Assembly (NCBI GenBank): GCA_022072085.1
Contig: JAJVII010000004.1
Coordinates: 1 to 64,000 of the forward strand
DNA from: Phycisphaerae bacterium
GTDB lineage: Bacteria > Planctomycetota > Phycisphaerae > JAJVII01
Direction of reading: 5' to 3'
Length of the DNA stretch: 64,000 nucleotides
In this document: piece after piece, positions 39,854 to 49,461 of the stretch
How positions within the stretch are numbered: position 1 is the stretch's first letter
How the letters are laid out: each line of letters starts with the position of its first letter
Position numbers and translations under genes: made by a program
The notes under the pieces: generated by a model
Database searches by the model: none
Seen by the model: the letters and a program-made list of their open reading frames with translations, nothing else
What the model was told of the DNA's origin: nothing

Positions 39854-39926
39854 TTCGCGAAAGCGGGCGGGAGTCTTCGTCTTTTCAGGCGGCCCCGGCT
39901 GCCGCCCCCGAATTCGGAGCCCGATC

Positions 39927-40310
39927 GTGATCCAGATACTATGGGTGGCGCTGGGCGGCGCGGTCGGCTCGGTCCTTCGCTACGGCGTGACGGCGTTGTC
40001 CAAGGTTCTGTTCGAGGGGCGGTTCCCCATCGGCACGCTGACGGTGAACTTGGTCGGCTGCCTGCTGATCGGCCTGCTCACCCCGCTGATGCTGAACAAG
40101 GGGCTGGTCAGCCCCAACGTGCGCCTGCTCGTGCTGGTGGGGGTGCTGGGCGGGCTGACCACCTTCTCGACATTCGGCTACGAGACGTTCATGTTCATCA
40201 ACGACGGGCAGTGGGCCCGCGCCGGCTGGAACATAGCCCTCAACAACGTCCTGGGCATCGCCCTGGTGCTGGTCGGATACCGCATCGCCGAGCGCGTCTT
40301 CGGCGCGTGA
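39927..40310 (+). CDS. crcB: Fluoride channel CrcB/Fluc (GTG start)
   Basis: LGGAVGSVLRYGVT, PIGTLTVNLVGCLLIGLL, GGLTTFSTFGYETF. Confidence 0.97.
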   Translation: MIQILWVALGGAVGSVLRYGVTALSKVLFEGRFPIGTLTVNLVGCLLIGLLTPLMLNKGLVSPNVRLLVLVGVLGGLTTFSTFGYETFMFINDGQWARAGWNIALNNVLGIALVLVGYRIAERVFGA

Positions 40311-40324
40311 GCAAGGAGCGACGA

Positions 40325-40675
40325 ATGACCATTCCCGAAAACGGCCTGCTGCTGCGGATCTTCGTCGGTGAGTCGGACCGCTGGGAGCACAAGCCGCTCT
40401 ATGAGGCCATCGTGCTGGCCGCCCGCGAGGCCCACTTGGCCGGGGCGACCGTCCTGCGCGGCGCGATGGGCTTCGGCCGGCACTCGCGGCTGCACACGGC
40501 CAAGATTCTTCGGCTGAGCGAGGACCTGCCCATCGTCATTGAGATCGTGGACTCGGCTGACAAGGTCAACGAATTCCTGCCGACGATCGACCGCATGGTC
40601 GACGAGGGCCTGGTGACGATGGAAGACGTCCGCGTGATCAAGTATCGCGGCGGCCGAGGCGAGCCGGCTGAGTAG
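40325..40675 (+). CDS. DUF190 domain protein
   Basis: LRIFVGESDRWEHKPLYEAIVLAAREAHLAGATVLRGAMGFGRHSRLHTAKILRLSEDLPIVIEIVD. Confidence 0.92.
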   Translation: MTIPENGLLLRIFVGESDRWEHKPLYEAIVLAAREAHLAGATVLRGAMGFGRHSRLHTAKILRLSEDLPIVIEIVDSADKVNEFLPTIDRMVDEGLVTMEDVRVIKYRGGRGEPAE

Positions 40676-40750
40676 CAATCACCTGCTCCGGGCGACGGCG
40701 TCCTGTGAAGCGACAAGCCGCCAGCCGCACGGGGCGGCATCGCCCGCGAA

Positions 40751-41965
40751 TCAGCTTTTCTCTTCCACCTCGTCCGGCTGCGTTGTGGCAGGCGGCGCCG
40801 GCCGCCAGCCGGCCGCCTTCAGCACTTCCGCGTTGCCGATGGTCAGGTCTTCCTTCGCGGGGTCTTTCAGTTTCGGATCGACGCCGGCCAGGCCGTCGGT
40901 TTCTCTCGCGGGCAGGTCGGGCCTGCTGGCGGCCGGCCTGTTCTCGCAGAACCAGACGTTGGCGGCGAAGGTGAACGACGCCGCCTCCGTGCCCGGCCCG
41001 ACGTTGACCGCGGTGTACATGTCGCCGGTCCGCCAGACGATGACGTTGTGCTCGATGACCCCGCGGCGGCTCTTGAGGAACCGCTCGTCCTTCGTCTCCT
41101 CGAGGATGCGGAAGGGGAACTTGCGAGGCCGATAGATCGTGTTGAAGCGGGCCGCACAGCCCTCCTGCGTAACGAACGCGACTGCCGCCTCGCCGCCGAT
41201 GAAGCGGTTGTTCTCGACCAGACAGTCGCGGGCCTCGTAGTAGGGCTTGTCCATCTTCTCCAGCGGCGGGCGGAAGAAGGGAATCCCCGTGCTCCCGCCG
41301 ACGTTCACGCCGCGCGACCCGGCCTCCACGAACAGGCAGTCCAGCACGTAGACGTGGCGGCTGCCGCCCTTCATCTGCACGCCGTCGTCCTGGCCGAACC
41401 CCTCCTTGCCGCGGAACGTGCAGCCGGTGATGTGCATGTCGTGGCAGCCGACCATGTCGATCGCCGACCCGCCCCAGCCGCTGACCGTGCAGCCGACCAC
41501 CTGCGACGCCTCCACGCCCGACAGCTTGATCCCGTCGTGGTTGCCTTTGGGCCCGACGTCCAGCACGGAGACCTTCTCCAGCCGCACGTCGTGGGCCGCC
41601 CCGTCGCGTTTGCCGCCGTCGTCGATGTTGATCCCGTTGTCCGAGCACTTGCGGACCCGCAGGCCGCGGAGCACGACATGCGCGGGGCTGACCATGTGGA
41701 TGCCGCCGGACCCGCCGCCGAACTCGGCCGGCCTGGCTGGATCAGCCGACTCGATGATGATCGGCGCCTTGAGCGTGCCGGCCAGCTTCTCGCTCCAGAG
41801 CGTCCCGTAGTGGCCCGGCGCCAGGCGGATCGTGTCGCCGGGTCTGGCCGACGCGAGGGCTGCGCGAAGTTGGCCGGCGTCCGCGACGTTGACGATGCGG
41901 CCGTCGTCGGCCAGGGCGGAGGCGGCAAGGATCAGGCAGAGCAGGGCAACGGCGGAGGTGCGCAT
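40751..41965 (-). CDS. Secreted right-handed parallel beta-helix protein
   Basis: Signal peptide; PGDTIRLAPGHYG; repeated GVNVGGSTG/CHDMHITGCTF turns. Confidence 0.82.
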   Translation of the reverse strand: MRTSAVALLCLILAASALADDGRIVNVADAGQLRAALASARPGDTIRLAPGHYGTLWSEKLAGTLKAPIIIESADPARPAEFGGGSGGIHMVSPAHVVLRGLRVRKCSDNGINIDDGGKRDGAAHDVRLEKVSVLDVGPKGNHDGIKLSGVEASQVVGCTVSGWGGSAIDMVGCHDMHITGCTFRGKEGFGQDDGVQMKGGSRHVYVLDCLFVEAGSRGVNVGGSTGIPFFRPPLEKMDKPYYEARDCLVENNRFIGGEAAVAFVTQEGCAARFNTIYRPRKFPFRILEETKDERFLKSRRGVIEHNVIVWRTGDMYTAVNVGPGTEAASFTFAANVWFCENRPAASRPDLPARETDGLAGVDPKLKDPAKEDLTIGNAEVLKAAGWRPAPPATTQPDEVEEKS

Positions 41966-42163
41966 GTCGGGCTTCCTTTCCATAGGGGTAAACCCGTTCG
42001 CGGCGGGAGCGGACCGGGCATCGCCCGGCGGGTCGGATCGTCCGGTTTCCATTTGTCCGCGGGGTCCCCGCGGAGTAAAGTGTAAGTACCACTTCGATCG
42101 CAGCGGTGTCTGAAGTCACGTCGCGGCCGACTGGCCGCCAACGCCAAGCCAAAGGATCACGCC

Positions 42164-43111
42164 ATGCTGGTTGCCATGATTCACTCCGGGGCGCTGGGAG
42201 ACCTGATCCTCACTCTGCCCGTGGCCCAGACGCTCTGCGCCGAGGAAGCAGAGTGCGTCGAGCTGTTCGCGGTCGAAGGCCGGGCCCTGTTCCTTGCCGG
42301 CCGAAGCGCCGTCACCGCCGGCCACTCGCTCGAGGGCCTGCCGCTGACCGAGCTGTTCCGCGACGACTTCGATTCGTCCCGCGCGCCCGAGATCGTCCGC
42401 GCGACCTTCCGCGGCTTCGAGGACGTGATCAATGCCTATCCCAGCGAGAAGTTCGCCCGTAACCTGGCGGCCGCCTCGATGACCCACATCCGTTCGCTGG
42501 ACACGCGTCCGACTTCCATTGAGCACGGCGGCGTTCACGCGACCGAGTTTCTCCATCGCCAGCTCTTCGGCAACTTCGTCCAGGTTCCCACCCCGTCGGT
42601 GACCCCGACGGATGAGGACCGCGCCTACGGCCTGTCCGCCCTGGCGGCGCTGGGAGACAAGCCCAGGCTGCTGATCCATCACGGCTCGGGTTCGCCGGCC
42701 AAGTGCTGGCCGCTGCCGCAATATGTGAAGTTGGCCGAGCAGATGCAGGCCGACGGCTGGGGCGCCGCGTTCGTCCTGGGCGAGGCCGAGCACGAGACCA
42801 TCGGCGACGACGACTGGAAGATGCTCCAGGACCGCTTCACGACGTTCACCGGGCTGGACCTGGAGCAACTGGGGGGTCTCATCGCCGCCTCCGACGCCTA
42901 CATCGGCAACGACTCGGGCCCCAGCCACCTGGCCGCCGCGATCGGCACCCCGACGTTCGCCATCTTCGGTCCGACCAACCCGGAGGTCTGGGCCCCGCGC
43001 GGCCGAAGCGTGAAGGTCATTCGCGGCCTGCCCAGCGAGCCGGAGCGCTGGCGGGTCGACCCGGCCCGCGTGGCCGTCGCCATCCAGTCGACCGTCGGCG
43101 CCAAGGCGTAG
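42164..43111 (+). CDS. Glycosyltransferase family 9 (heptosyltransferase-like)
   Basis: SGALGDLILTLPVAQTL; LLIHHGSGSPAKCWPL; IGNDSGPSHLAAAIGTPTFAIFGPTNPEVWAPRG. Confidence 0.9.
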   Translation: MLVAMIHSGALGDLILTLPVAQTLCAEEAECVELFAVEGRALFLAGRSAVTAGHSLEGLPLTELFRDDFDSSRAPEIVRATFRGFEDVINAYPSEKFARNLAAASMTHIRSLDTRPTSIEHGGVHATEFLHRQLFGNFVQVPTPSVTPTDEDRAYGLSALAALGDKPRLLIHHGSGSPAKCWPLPQYVKLAEQMQADGWGAAFVLGEAEHETIGDDDWKMLQDRFTTFTGLDLEQLGGLIAASDAYIGNDSGPSHLAAAIGTPTFAIFGPTNPEVWAPRGRSVKVIRGLPSEPERWRVDPARVAVAIQSTVGAKA

Positions 43112-43120
43112 CTCTCCCTG

Positions 43121-44257
43121 TCAGTCGAACAGCGTCATCTGGGGGTCGTCGCCTGACTTCTTCGGGCGGCGGGGGGAGGCCTTCGGCTTGCGCCCGGCGG
43201 GGCGGGGCTTGCTCTTGCCGTCGGCCGACGTGGCGGGGAAGGGCTCAGCCGGCTCGGCGAACGACTGCACCTGCGGGTAGGCGGCGAGCATCGGCGCCGG
43301 CAGTTTCACGCGGCGGTTGGTCAGCAGGTGGGCTAGCTGAAGCACCGTGACCAGCGCCTTGCCGCGGTAGTGATTGTTGCCGACGACCGCGACGCGCTTG
43401 GTGCGGTCGGCCAGCGTGCGGATGCGCCCGGCCAGGTCGGCCAGTTCCTCGTCGCGATAGAGGTAGTTGTATTTCTCGTGGACGGGGGCCTTGCGGTCGA
43501 ACCATGCCTGGTCGTTTCGCCCGTGCAGCCGCAGATAGCCCACCGGTCCGGTCGCGACCACCTCCGGCGGGAACGCGTTGGCGTCGCTGCGGGCTTCGCC
43601 GTCCGGCGCGGGTGCGGCGGAGGGGCCCGCGTCGCCAAAGCGGCCCGGCCGAGGCGAACCGGCGGGCAAGTCGATGTTCGCCAGCGAGAAGCCCAGCCGC
43701 CGCAGCCAACTGTAGGCCACCGGGCGAGCCCAGCTCTTGTGCCGCAGTTCGATCACCTTGTCCCAGTCGGCGAAGTCCTCAGCCAGCCGCTCGATCCGCT
43801 GCGTGTTCTCCGGCGTGAGGCGGAAGAAGTGCGGGAACTGGAGCAGCAGCGCCAGCAGCCGCGGCTGCTCGACGCCGTTGGCGTCCACGACCGCGCTGTC
43901 GTCCAGCGGGGCCAGCGCCTCGCGAGCGGCCTTCACGTCGGCGGCGGAGTAGTCGGGGTCGTGGCTGAAGACGCGGCAGAGCTTGATGACCAGCCGATTG
44001 CCCAGCCCCGCGCGGTCGAGGCGGCGGGCCCAGGCGGCCGTCACGCCCGGCGCGGGCGTGGAGTAGAACGTCGTGTTGACCTCCAGCAGGTCGCAGGCGG
44101 CGGCGACCGAGAGCATCTTGGTCGCCCCGTCGGCGCCCGCGGGGTAGACCATCCCCTCCCAGTCCTTGTAGCTCCACCCTGCGACGCCGAACAGCAGATC
44201 GGCGCTGCCGGCGGCGGGCGGGGCGTCGTTGTCGGTCGGCTTGACCATGACGTGCAT
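43121..44257 (-). CDS. DUF72 domain protein
   Basis: FGVAGWSYKDWEGMVYPAG, LLEVNTTFYSTP, YLRLHGRN..., VVGNNHYRGKAL. Confidence 0.92.
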   Translation of the reverse strand: MHVMVKPTDNDAPPAAGSADLLFGVAGWSYKDWEGMVYPAGADGATKMLSVAAACDLLEVNTTFYSTPAPGVTAAWARRLDRAGLGNRLVIKLCRVFSHDPDYSAADVKAAREALAPLDDSAVVDANGVEQPRLLALLLQFPHFFRLTPENTQRIERLAEDFADWDKVIELRHKSWARPVAYSWLRRLGFSLANIDLPAGSPRPGRFGDAGPSAAPAPDGEARSDANAFPPEVVATGPVGYLRLHGRNDQAWFDRKAPVHEKYNYLYRDEELADLAGRIRTLADRTKRVAVVGNNHYRGKALVTVLQLAHLLTNRRVKLPAPMLAAYPQVQSFAEPAEPFPATSADGKSKPRPAGRKPKASPRRPKKSGDDPQMTLFD

Positions 44258-44302
44258 CCGGATCCCCGTCGCAGGCGGCGGGGCTTGGCCGATGTCGCGT
44301 CG

Positions 44303-45685
44303 TCAGTAGGGCCAGACGCGCGGAATCGGACGCTCGATCTCGACAAGCTTGTTCACCATCGCCCGGCGGCACTCGCTCAGATCGGCGGCGCGGCCGGGGT
44401 CGGCGGACAGGTCATTGTATTCGCCCGGGTCGGCCTGCACGTCGATCAGCGTCTCGCCGCCGTCGGCGCGGGCGATGTAGCGGTAGCGGCCGGTCCGCAG
44501 GGCCTTCCAGCCGTGGTGCTCGGTCAGGGCGGCCGGCTTGCCCGGCGCCCCGGCAGCCGGCAGCGGCGAGCCCTGGAGGTGCGGCGGCACGGGTATGGCC
44601 GCCCAGTTCAGCAGCGACGGCGCCAGGTCCACCGACTCCACCAGGCCAGTGCAGGTTGCGCCGGCTGCCCCGCCCGGTCGGCGGACGATCATCGGCACGC
44701 GGCTGATGCAGTCCGGAGCGGGGTAGCCCTTGCCGTAGGCCAGGTGCTCGCCGAGGAATTCGCCGTGGTCGGAGGTGTAGACGACGATCGTCTCGTCCGC
44801 GACGCCCAGCGTGTCCAACTCGTCCAGCAGCCGCCCGACGTGATGGTCCAACTCGGTAATCATGCCGTAGTAGCCGTGCCGTGCGGAACGCAGCTCCGCA
44901 TCGTCGCACAGGCCCGGCCCGCGGCGGGCGTCCACTCCCGGCGGAAACTTCGGCAGTGCGAAGGCGGCTGGGTCGTAGCGGTCCAGGAACGGCTGGGACA
45001 CGACCCACGGCGAGTGCGGACTGTAGAAACCGGCGATGCAGAAGAAGGGCCCGTCGCGATGGGCCCGCAGGTATTCGATGGTCTGTTCGGCGACGAACGC
45101 CGAGTGGGTCAGGTCCGTGCCCGGTTTGAAGACGACCGGCTTGGGCTCGTGGCGGACCTCCGGATGCACGATCCCATCCTTGATCCGCATCGCCTTCTGC
45201 CAGGCCTCGGTCTGCGGAGGCAGGCCCGGGCTGATGTGGTCCAGCGCCTCGGGCACCCGCGCCCGCACCCACGCGCGGTAGTTGTCCTCGTAGCAGCCGG
45301 GCTCGTCGCTGATCTCCGCGTGGTCGAAGCCGTAGGCCGGGTGCACCTCGCGGTGGTCGCGGTTGGCGTGCGGAAGGAAGTGCAGCTTGCCGATGTTGGC
45401 TGAATGATAGCCGTAGTTGCCCAGCATCTTCGGCAGCGTCGGCAGGTCCTGCGGAACCGGCACGCCCATGTGCGTGATGCGCAGCGTCGAGGGGTACAGC
45501 CCGCTGAGCATGCTGACCCGGCTGGGCATGCAGACGGGATTCTGACAGATGCAGCGGTCGTAGCGCGTGCCGCCGGCGGCCAGGCGATCGAGGTGGGGCG
45601 TCTGCACGTCCGGGTGGCCGGCTGACCCCAGGCAGTCGCCGCGATGCTGATCGGAGTAGATGAGCAGGATATTCGGCCGCTTCAT
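44303..45685 (-). CDS. Sulfatase (Cys-type)
   Basis: RPNILLIYSDQHRGDCLG; CMPSRVSMLSG; VVYTSDHGEFLGEH. Confidence 0.95.
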   Translation of the reverse strand: MKRPNILLIYSDQHRGDCLGSAGHPDVQTPHLDRLAAGGTRYDRCICQNPVCMPSRVSMLSGLYPSTLRITHMGVPVPQDLPTLPKMLGNYGYHSANIGKLHFLPHANRDHREVHPAYGFDHAEISDEPGCYEDNYRAWVRARVPEALDHISPGLPPQTEAWQKAMRIKDGIVHPEVRHEPKPVVFKPGTDLTHSAFVAEQTIEYLRAHRDGPFFCIAGFYSPHSPWVVSQPFLDRYDPAAFALPKFPPGVDARRGPGLCDDAELRSARHGYYGMITELDHHVGRLLDELDTLGVADETIVVYTSDHGEFLGEHLAYGKGYPAPDCISRVPMIVRRPGGAAGATCTGLVESVDLAPSLLNWAAIPVPPHLQGSPLPAAGAPGKPAALTEHHGWKALRTGRYRYIARADGGETLIDVQADPGEYNDLSADPGRAADLSECRRAMVNKLVEIERPIPRVWPY

Positions 45686-45738
45686 GATTGGCTTCCTTCC
45701 CATTGACGCGGGCCGGCATTATAGCACCAGGGTTGCCC

Positions 45739-46020
45739 ATGGACCGATCCAAAAACGCCGCGCCGGCTGCGTCGATCCTTGCCGTCGTCACCGGCCTGGC
45801 CCACAGCGGATCGACCCTGCTGGGCCTGTTGCTGACAGCCCAACCCCTGGTCTGCAACGTCGGTGAGATTCGCGGGCTCGCCTACTGGGCCGAGGAAAAT
45901 CGCGCCTGCTCCTGCGGGCGCTGGGGCCGTCCTGACGGCCGATCGGCCATGGCGGCGATGCCGCAGAACTACGAGCGTCTGCGGATTCCGCGCATGCGCG
46001 GACTGGACTACGGCGACTGA
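45739..46020 (+). pseudogene. Truncated sulfotransferase (N-terminal fragment)
   Basis: VTGLAHSGSTLLGLLLTAQPLVCNVGEIRGL...RACSCGRWG matches N-terminal PAPS-binding region; stops after ~93 aa. Confidence 0.65.
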
Positions 46021-46055
46021 ATCTCAGCGGGCGATGCTGCCGGGGAAGACTGAAA

Positions 46056-46988
46056 CTACACCGCCTCGTTCACCTGCGCAACCAGGTCGCTGAAGGCGTT
46101 GACGTCGTCCGTGCGGGCGTCGAAGGGGACCACGCCGGTGGCGACGTAGAGCGCCGCCTCGCCGCGGGCCAGCCGGGCGAGATTCTCCAGCGCCTGGTGG
46201 GCCTCGATCCGGTGGTCGGGCAGCAGGTAGTTGGCCGGCAGGTTCACGCGCAGGTCCGCGCCGGCGGCGCGGCAGTCGGCCAGGAACCGCCGGGCGTCGT
46301 TGACCGGGTCGCAGATCAGCAGCGCCGGCGACAGGGCCAGCAGGTGCGGCAGTATCTTTTCGGTGTGCCCGCCCATGATCAGTTCAGCCGCCCGGCCGGT
46401 CACCGCGCGGGCCTGGTCCATCATTGCTTCCAGCCGACCGGCTGCCAGCCGCTCGAAGTCGCGCGGCGGAACCAGCGGCGGGGCGGCGGCCGACTCGAAG
46501 ATCGTCACCCCGCAACCGGCCGGCACGCGGGCGATGTAGTGGCACTGCACCTCGGCCAGCCGATCCAGCGCCGCCGCCACCCGCTCGGGCCCGTCGATCA
46601 GTGTCATCAGCACCGTCTCGAAGCCCGCCAACTGCGTCGCCAGCGACAGCGGACCGACCACGGGGACCTGGACGGTGACGGCCTGGCCGATCCGCTCGGC
46701 CAGCCGCCGGGCGGCCGACAGGATGTTCCGCTGCGGGCCGGCTGGAAAACGGCCCGGGTCCAGGGCGGCGGCCTGCTCCAGGGTCAGCCGCCCGTCGAGT
46801 TCGCCGGACAGGGCGGTCACGTCGGCGCCGTAGATGTCGGTCGCGACGACGACATGCGACAGGCCGTATCGCTCGTGGGCAGCCTGGTGGGCCTCGACCA
46901 GCAGGTCGGCGTCGGCGAAGACCTCAGCCGGCAGTCGGCCGATCAGCGCGGCGGCGTGCTCATAGACGGCGGGGCGGTGAACAAGCAT
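46056..46988 (-). CDS. Uroporphyrinogen decarboxylase family protein
   Basis: VVATDIYGADVTALSGELDG, VQVPVVGPLSLATQLAGFE, IFESAAAPPLVPP, ELIMGGHTEKILP. Confidence 0.75.
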   Translation of the reverse strand: MLVHRPAVYEHAAALIGRLPAEVFADADLLVEAHQAAHERYGLSHVVVATDIYGADVTALSGELDGRLTLEQAAALDPGRFPAGPQRNILSAARRLAERIGQAVTVQVPVVGPLSLATQLAGFETVLMTLIDGPERVAAALDRLAEVQCHYIARVPAGCGVTIFESAAAPPLVPPRDFERLAAGRLEAMMDQARAVTGRAAELIMGGHTEKILPHLLALSPALLICDPVNDARRFLADCRAAGADLRVNLPANYLLPDHRIEAHQALENLARLARGEAALYVATGVVPFDARTDDVNAFSDLVAQVNEAV

Positions 46989-47111
46989 GGAAGGACAATT
47001 TCCTGGAAGCCCGGTGCGAGTTGCCCGGCCGCGACATGCGGCTGCGGGCTTCAGCAGTATAGCTTCTTCCGCGCCGGTTTCACGGCTTCCGGTGCTCGCG
47101 GCGTGCGCCGT

Positions 47112-47561
47112 TCAGAACTCGCGCGGTGCGGTCGTTGGCGCTGTCGTGGGGGTCGGGAACCAGAGTTGCGGGGCGAGCCGCTCGACGGTCCGCGGGCCGA
47201 TGCCCGGGACGGCGGCCAAGTCCTCGGCCCGCGTGAAGGCCGGGCCGCAACCGGGGTGCGAGCTGGACCATTGCTCGCGCCAGGCGACGATGGCCTTGGC
47301 CTTGCCCTCGCCCAGGCCGGGCAGCAGTCCCAGCATCTGCCAACTCGCGGTGTTGGGGTCGAGGCGGTTGACGCCCGCCTGGTCGGCGTAGTGCCCGGGC
47401 GGCTGGAAGGAGACGTCCATCCGGTCCTCGCGCCATCCGCCGAATCGCGTCAGCCAGAGTCCGAAGAGCCCGGCCACGACCAGCAGCAGCAGGATGAACA
47501 GGCCGCGCTCGGCTGCCGACATTCGGCGGCCGTCGTCCGGGGGCGGGGAGGGTTCGCTCAT
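47112..47561 (-). CDS. Membrane-anchored helix-hairpin-helix protein
   Basis: TM helix GLFILLLLVVAGLFGLWL; VNRLDPNTASWQMLGLLPGLGEGKAKAIVAWRE; DLAAVPGIGPRTVERLAP. Confidence 0.8.
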   Translation of the reverse strand: MSEPSPPPDDGRRMSAAERGLFILLLLVVAGLFGLWLTRFGGWREDRMDVSFQPPGHYADQAGVNRLDPNTASWQMLGLLPGLGEGKAKAIVAWREQWSSSHPGCGPAFTRAEDLAAVPGIGPRTVERLAPQLWFPTPTTAPTTAPREF

Positions 47562-47569
47562 GGCGCCGC

Positions 47570-49207
47570 TCACTCGTCAACGGGCAGGGCAGCCGGCGGC
47601 ATCGGAGGCTTGGGGGCGCGGGGGCTGGCGCCGGTGAAGATGCGAAGCCCGCCCGAGGCGCTGCCGCCCAGGTCCAGCGGCGTCAGGCCCAGGGAGACGA
47701 CGCCCTGCCGCTGGTGATAGGCCTTGCGGAATTCGCGGCAGGCGGCGAACGCCGGCTTGGGGCTCAGGTCCGAGTGGCAGAGCCCGCCGTGGCTGAGGAA
47801 GTGCCCCTCGTAGTCGGCCAGGTCGCGCCAGGCGACCGTGCGGACGTAGGGCTTGCTCAGGGCGGTGGAGTAGAACAGCCGCAGCCAGTCGGCCTGGAGC
47901 TGCTCGTCCCAGTCGCGCCGCCAGTTGCCGCCGTCGCGGACGCTCTTGGCGCCGCCCCAGGCGTCCCACGGGTCGACGGTCGTGTCGCTGGGGACCTGGA
48001 CGGCCGTGACGTGCAGCGGCTTGGCGAAGTTGGCGAACTTGTCCAGCAGGGCGCTGATGCTCATCAGGTCGCGAACGAACAGGCCGTCGTCGCCCAGCCC
48101 GAAATAGAACTGGAGTCCGATGCCGTCGAAGTTGGTTCCGCTCTGCACGACCATGTCGGCGTAGAGCAGCGGCGGGATGGTCCGCAGGTTGCGGGCGTGA
48201 TATTCGCCCCACGGCATGGTCACGTCGATCAGCGATTTGGCCTTGGGGTCTTCCTGCTTGGTCCGCGTGCAGGCCATCCGCGTCATTTCGATGAGCTGGT
48301 CGAAGGTCAGGTTGAAGCAGTTGTCCGCGGCGATGCCGCTGGTCACCGTCCAGGTGTGGATGTAGTTGCGGTATCGCCCGACGACGCGGCTGATGTGTTC
48401 GTAGATCAGGTCGCGGATGGCGTCGAAGTCGTGCTCCCACAAGAACAGCCAGTCGGGGATGAACTGCGGGTTGAAGCTGACCAGCGGGCCGGCCCAGATC
48501 GGCAGCCGCTTGCGCACCGCCCATTCGACCCAGTTGTCCAGCCGGCTCCAGTTCAGTTCCTTTTCCTTCGGCTCAATCTGCTTCCACGAGACCGGCAGCA
48601 GGACGTAGTCGAAGCTCTCGGCCAGCCGCGTGCGGTATTCCTCCCCGATGCTCAGCAGGTCGACCGAGCAGCCGAAGGTCGGCTCGCGGCGGTGCGGCCC
48701 GCTGGTCATCAGCCGCCGGCCGAGGAACAGCGAGGCATGGTAGAGAGCGGCCCGCTCGGCCACATGCAGCGCCGCCGACAACCCGCGGAGGGCCGACTCG
48801 TGGGCGGCCTTGGGGTCGTCCAGCGCGGAAAGGGCCTGGATGAAACTGGCGGTCACGTCGGCCAGCCCGTTGGTGAGCGGGGCGGCCTCGGCGTAGTCGA
48901 TCAGGCCCCAGTCCTCGAACTTGCCGTTGAGCAGGAAGAGCTGCTGGCGGAGCAACTCGAGGCTGAGCAGGTAGGGCTTGTCACGCTCGGGCAGGCGGGT
49001 CGTCTGCAACATCACCTGGCCGAACTCGGGCACGTCATAGAGCAGGCAGAGCGCCACGGCCGACTCGGCCCGCACGCGGACCGTCAACTCGCCGCGCTGC
49101 TCCTCGAACTGCGCGCGTGCCGGCACGCCGTCCTGACCGACGACGTAGGCCGAGTTCACGTCCGGCACCGATGCCGGCTGACCGTTCTTGTAGACCTGAA
49201 ACTTCAA
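47570..49207 (-). CDS. GH10-fold (xylanase-like) protein, probably non-catalytic
   Basis: GH10-like barrel (FDYVLLPVSWKQIEPKEKELNWSRLD, GTNFDGIGLQFYFG); acid/base and nucleophile motifs altered. Confidence 0.72.
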   Translation of the reverse strand: MKFQVYKNGQPASVPDVNSAYVVGQDGVPARAQFEEQRGELTVRVRAESAVALCLLYDVPEFGQVMLQTTRLPERDKPYLLSLELLRQQLFLLNGKFEDWGLIDYAEAAPLTNGLADVTASFIQALSALDDPKAAHESALRGLSAALHVAERAALYHASLFLGRRLMTSGPHRREPTFGCSVDLLSIGEEYRTRLAESFDYVLLPVSWKQIEPKEKELNWSRLDNWVEWAVRKRLPIWAGPLVSFNPQFIPDWLFLWEHDFDAIRDLIYEHISRVVGRYRNYIHTWTVTSGIAADNCFNLTFDQLIEMTRMACTRTKQEDPKAKSLIDVTMPWGEYHARNLRTIPPLLYADMVVQSGTNFDGIGLQFYFGLGDDGLFVRDLMSISALLDKFANFAKPLHVTAVQVPSDTTVDPWDAWGGAKSVRDGGNWRRDWDEQLQADWLRLFYSTALSKPYVRTVAWRDLADYEGHFLSHGGLCHSDLSPKPAFAACREFRKAYHQRQGVVSLGLTPLDLGGSASGGLRIFTGASPRAPKPPMPPAALPVDE

Positions 49208-49461
49208 CTCCGACCTTCCACTCCGCCCGCCGGCGGCGATGAACTATGTATGATAGCAGACCGATGGCCTGGCCGCGCGGGCGGGGTCTCACTCCCGGGT
49301 GCCGTCCCAATGATCGCCGGGCCGTCGCTTCGGCCCGTGGGTCGCCCCAATATACGCCATCGCGGCGGTTTGGCAAATCCCTAATAGCAAAACACTCCCC
49401 GCGGCGGCCGGTTCTGCCCGGCCGACCCGACGCCCGCAGCAGCCGATTCGCGGGAGTCCCC

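Noticed and set aside
42164-45685. GT9, DUF72 and sulfatase as a polysaccharide utilisation locus
   Set aside because: Mixed strands, no SusC/D, transporter or glycoside hydrolase partners; adjacency alone is weak.
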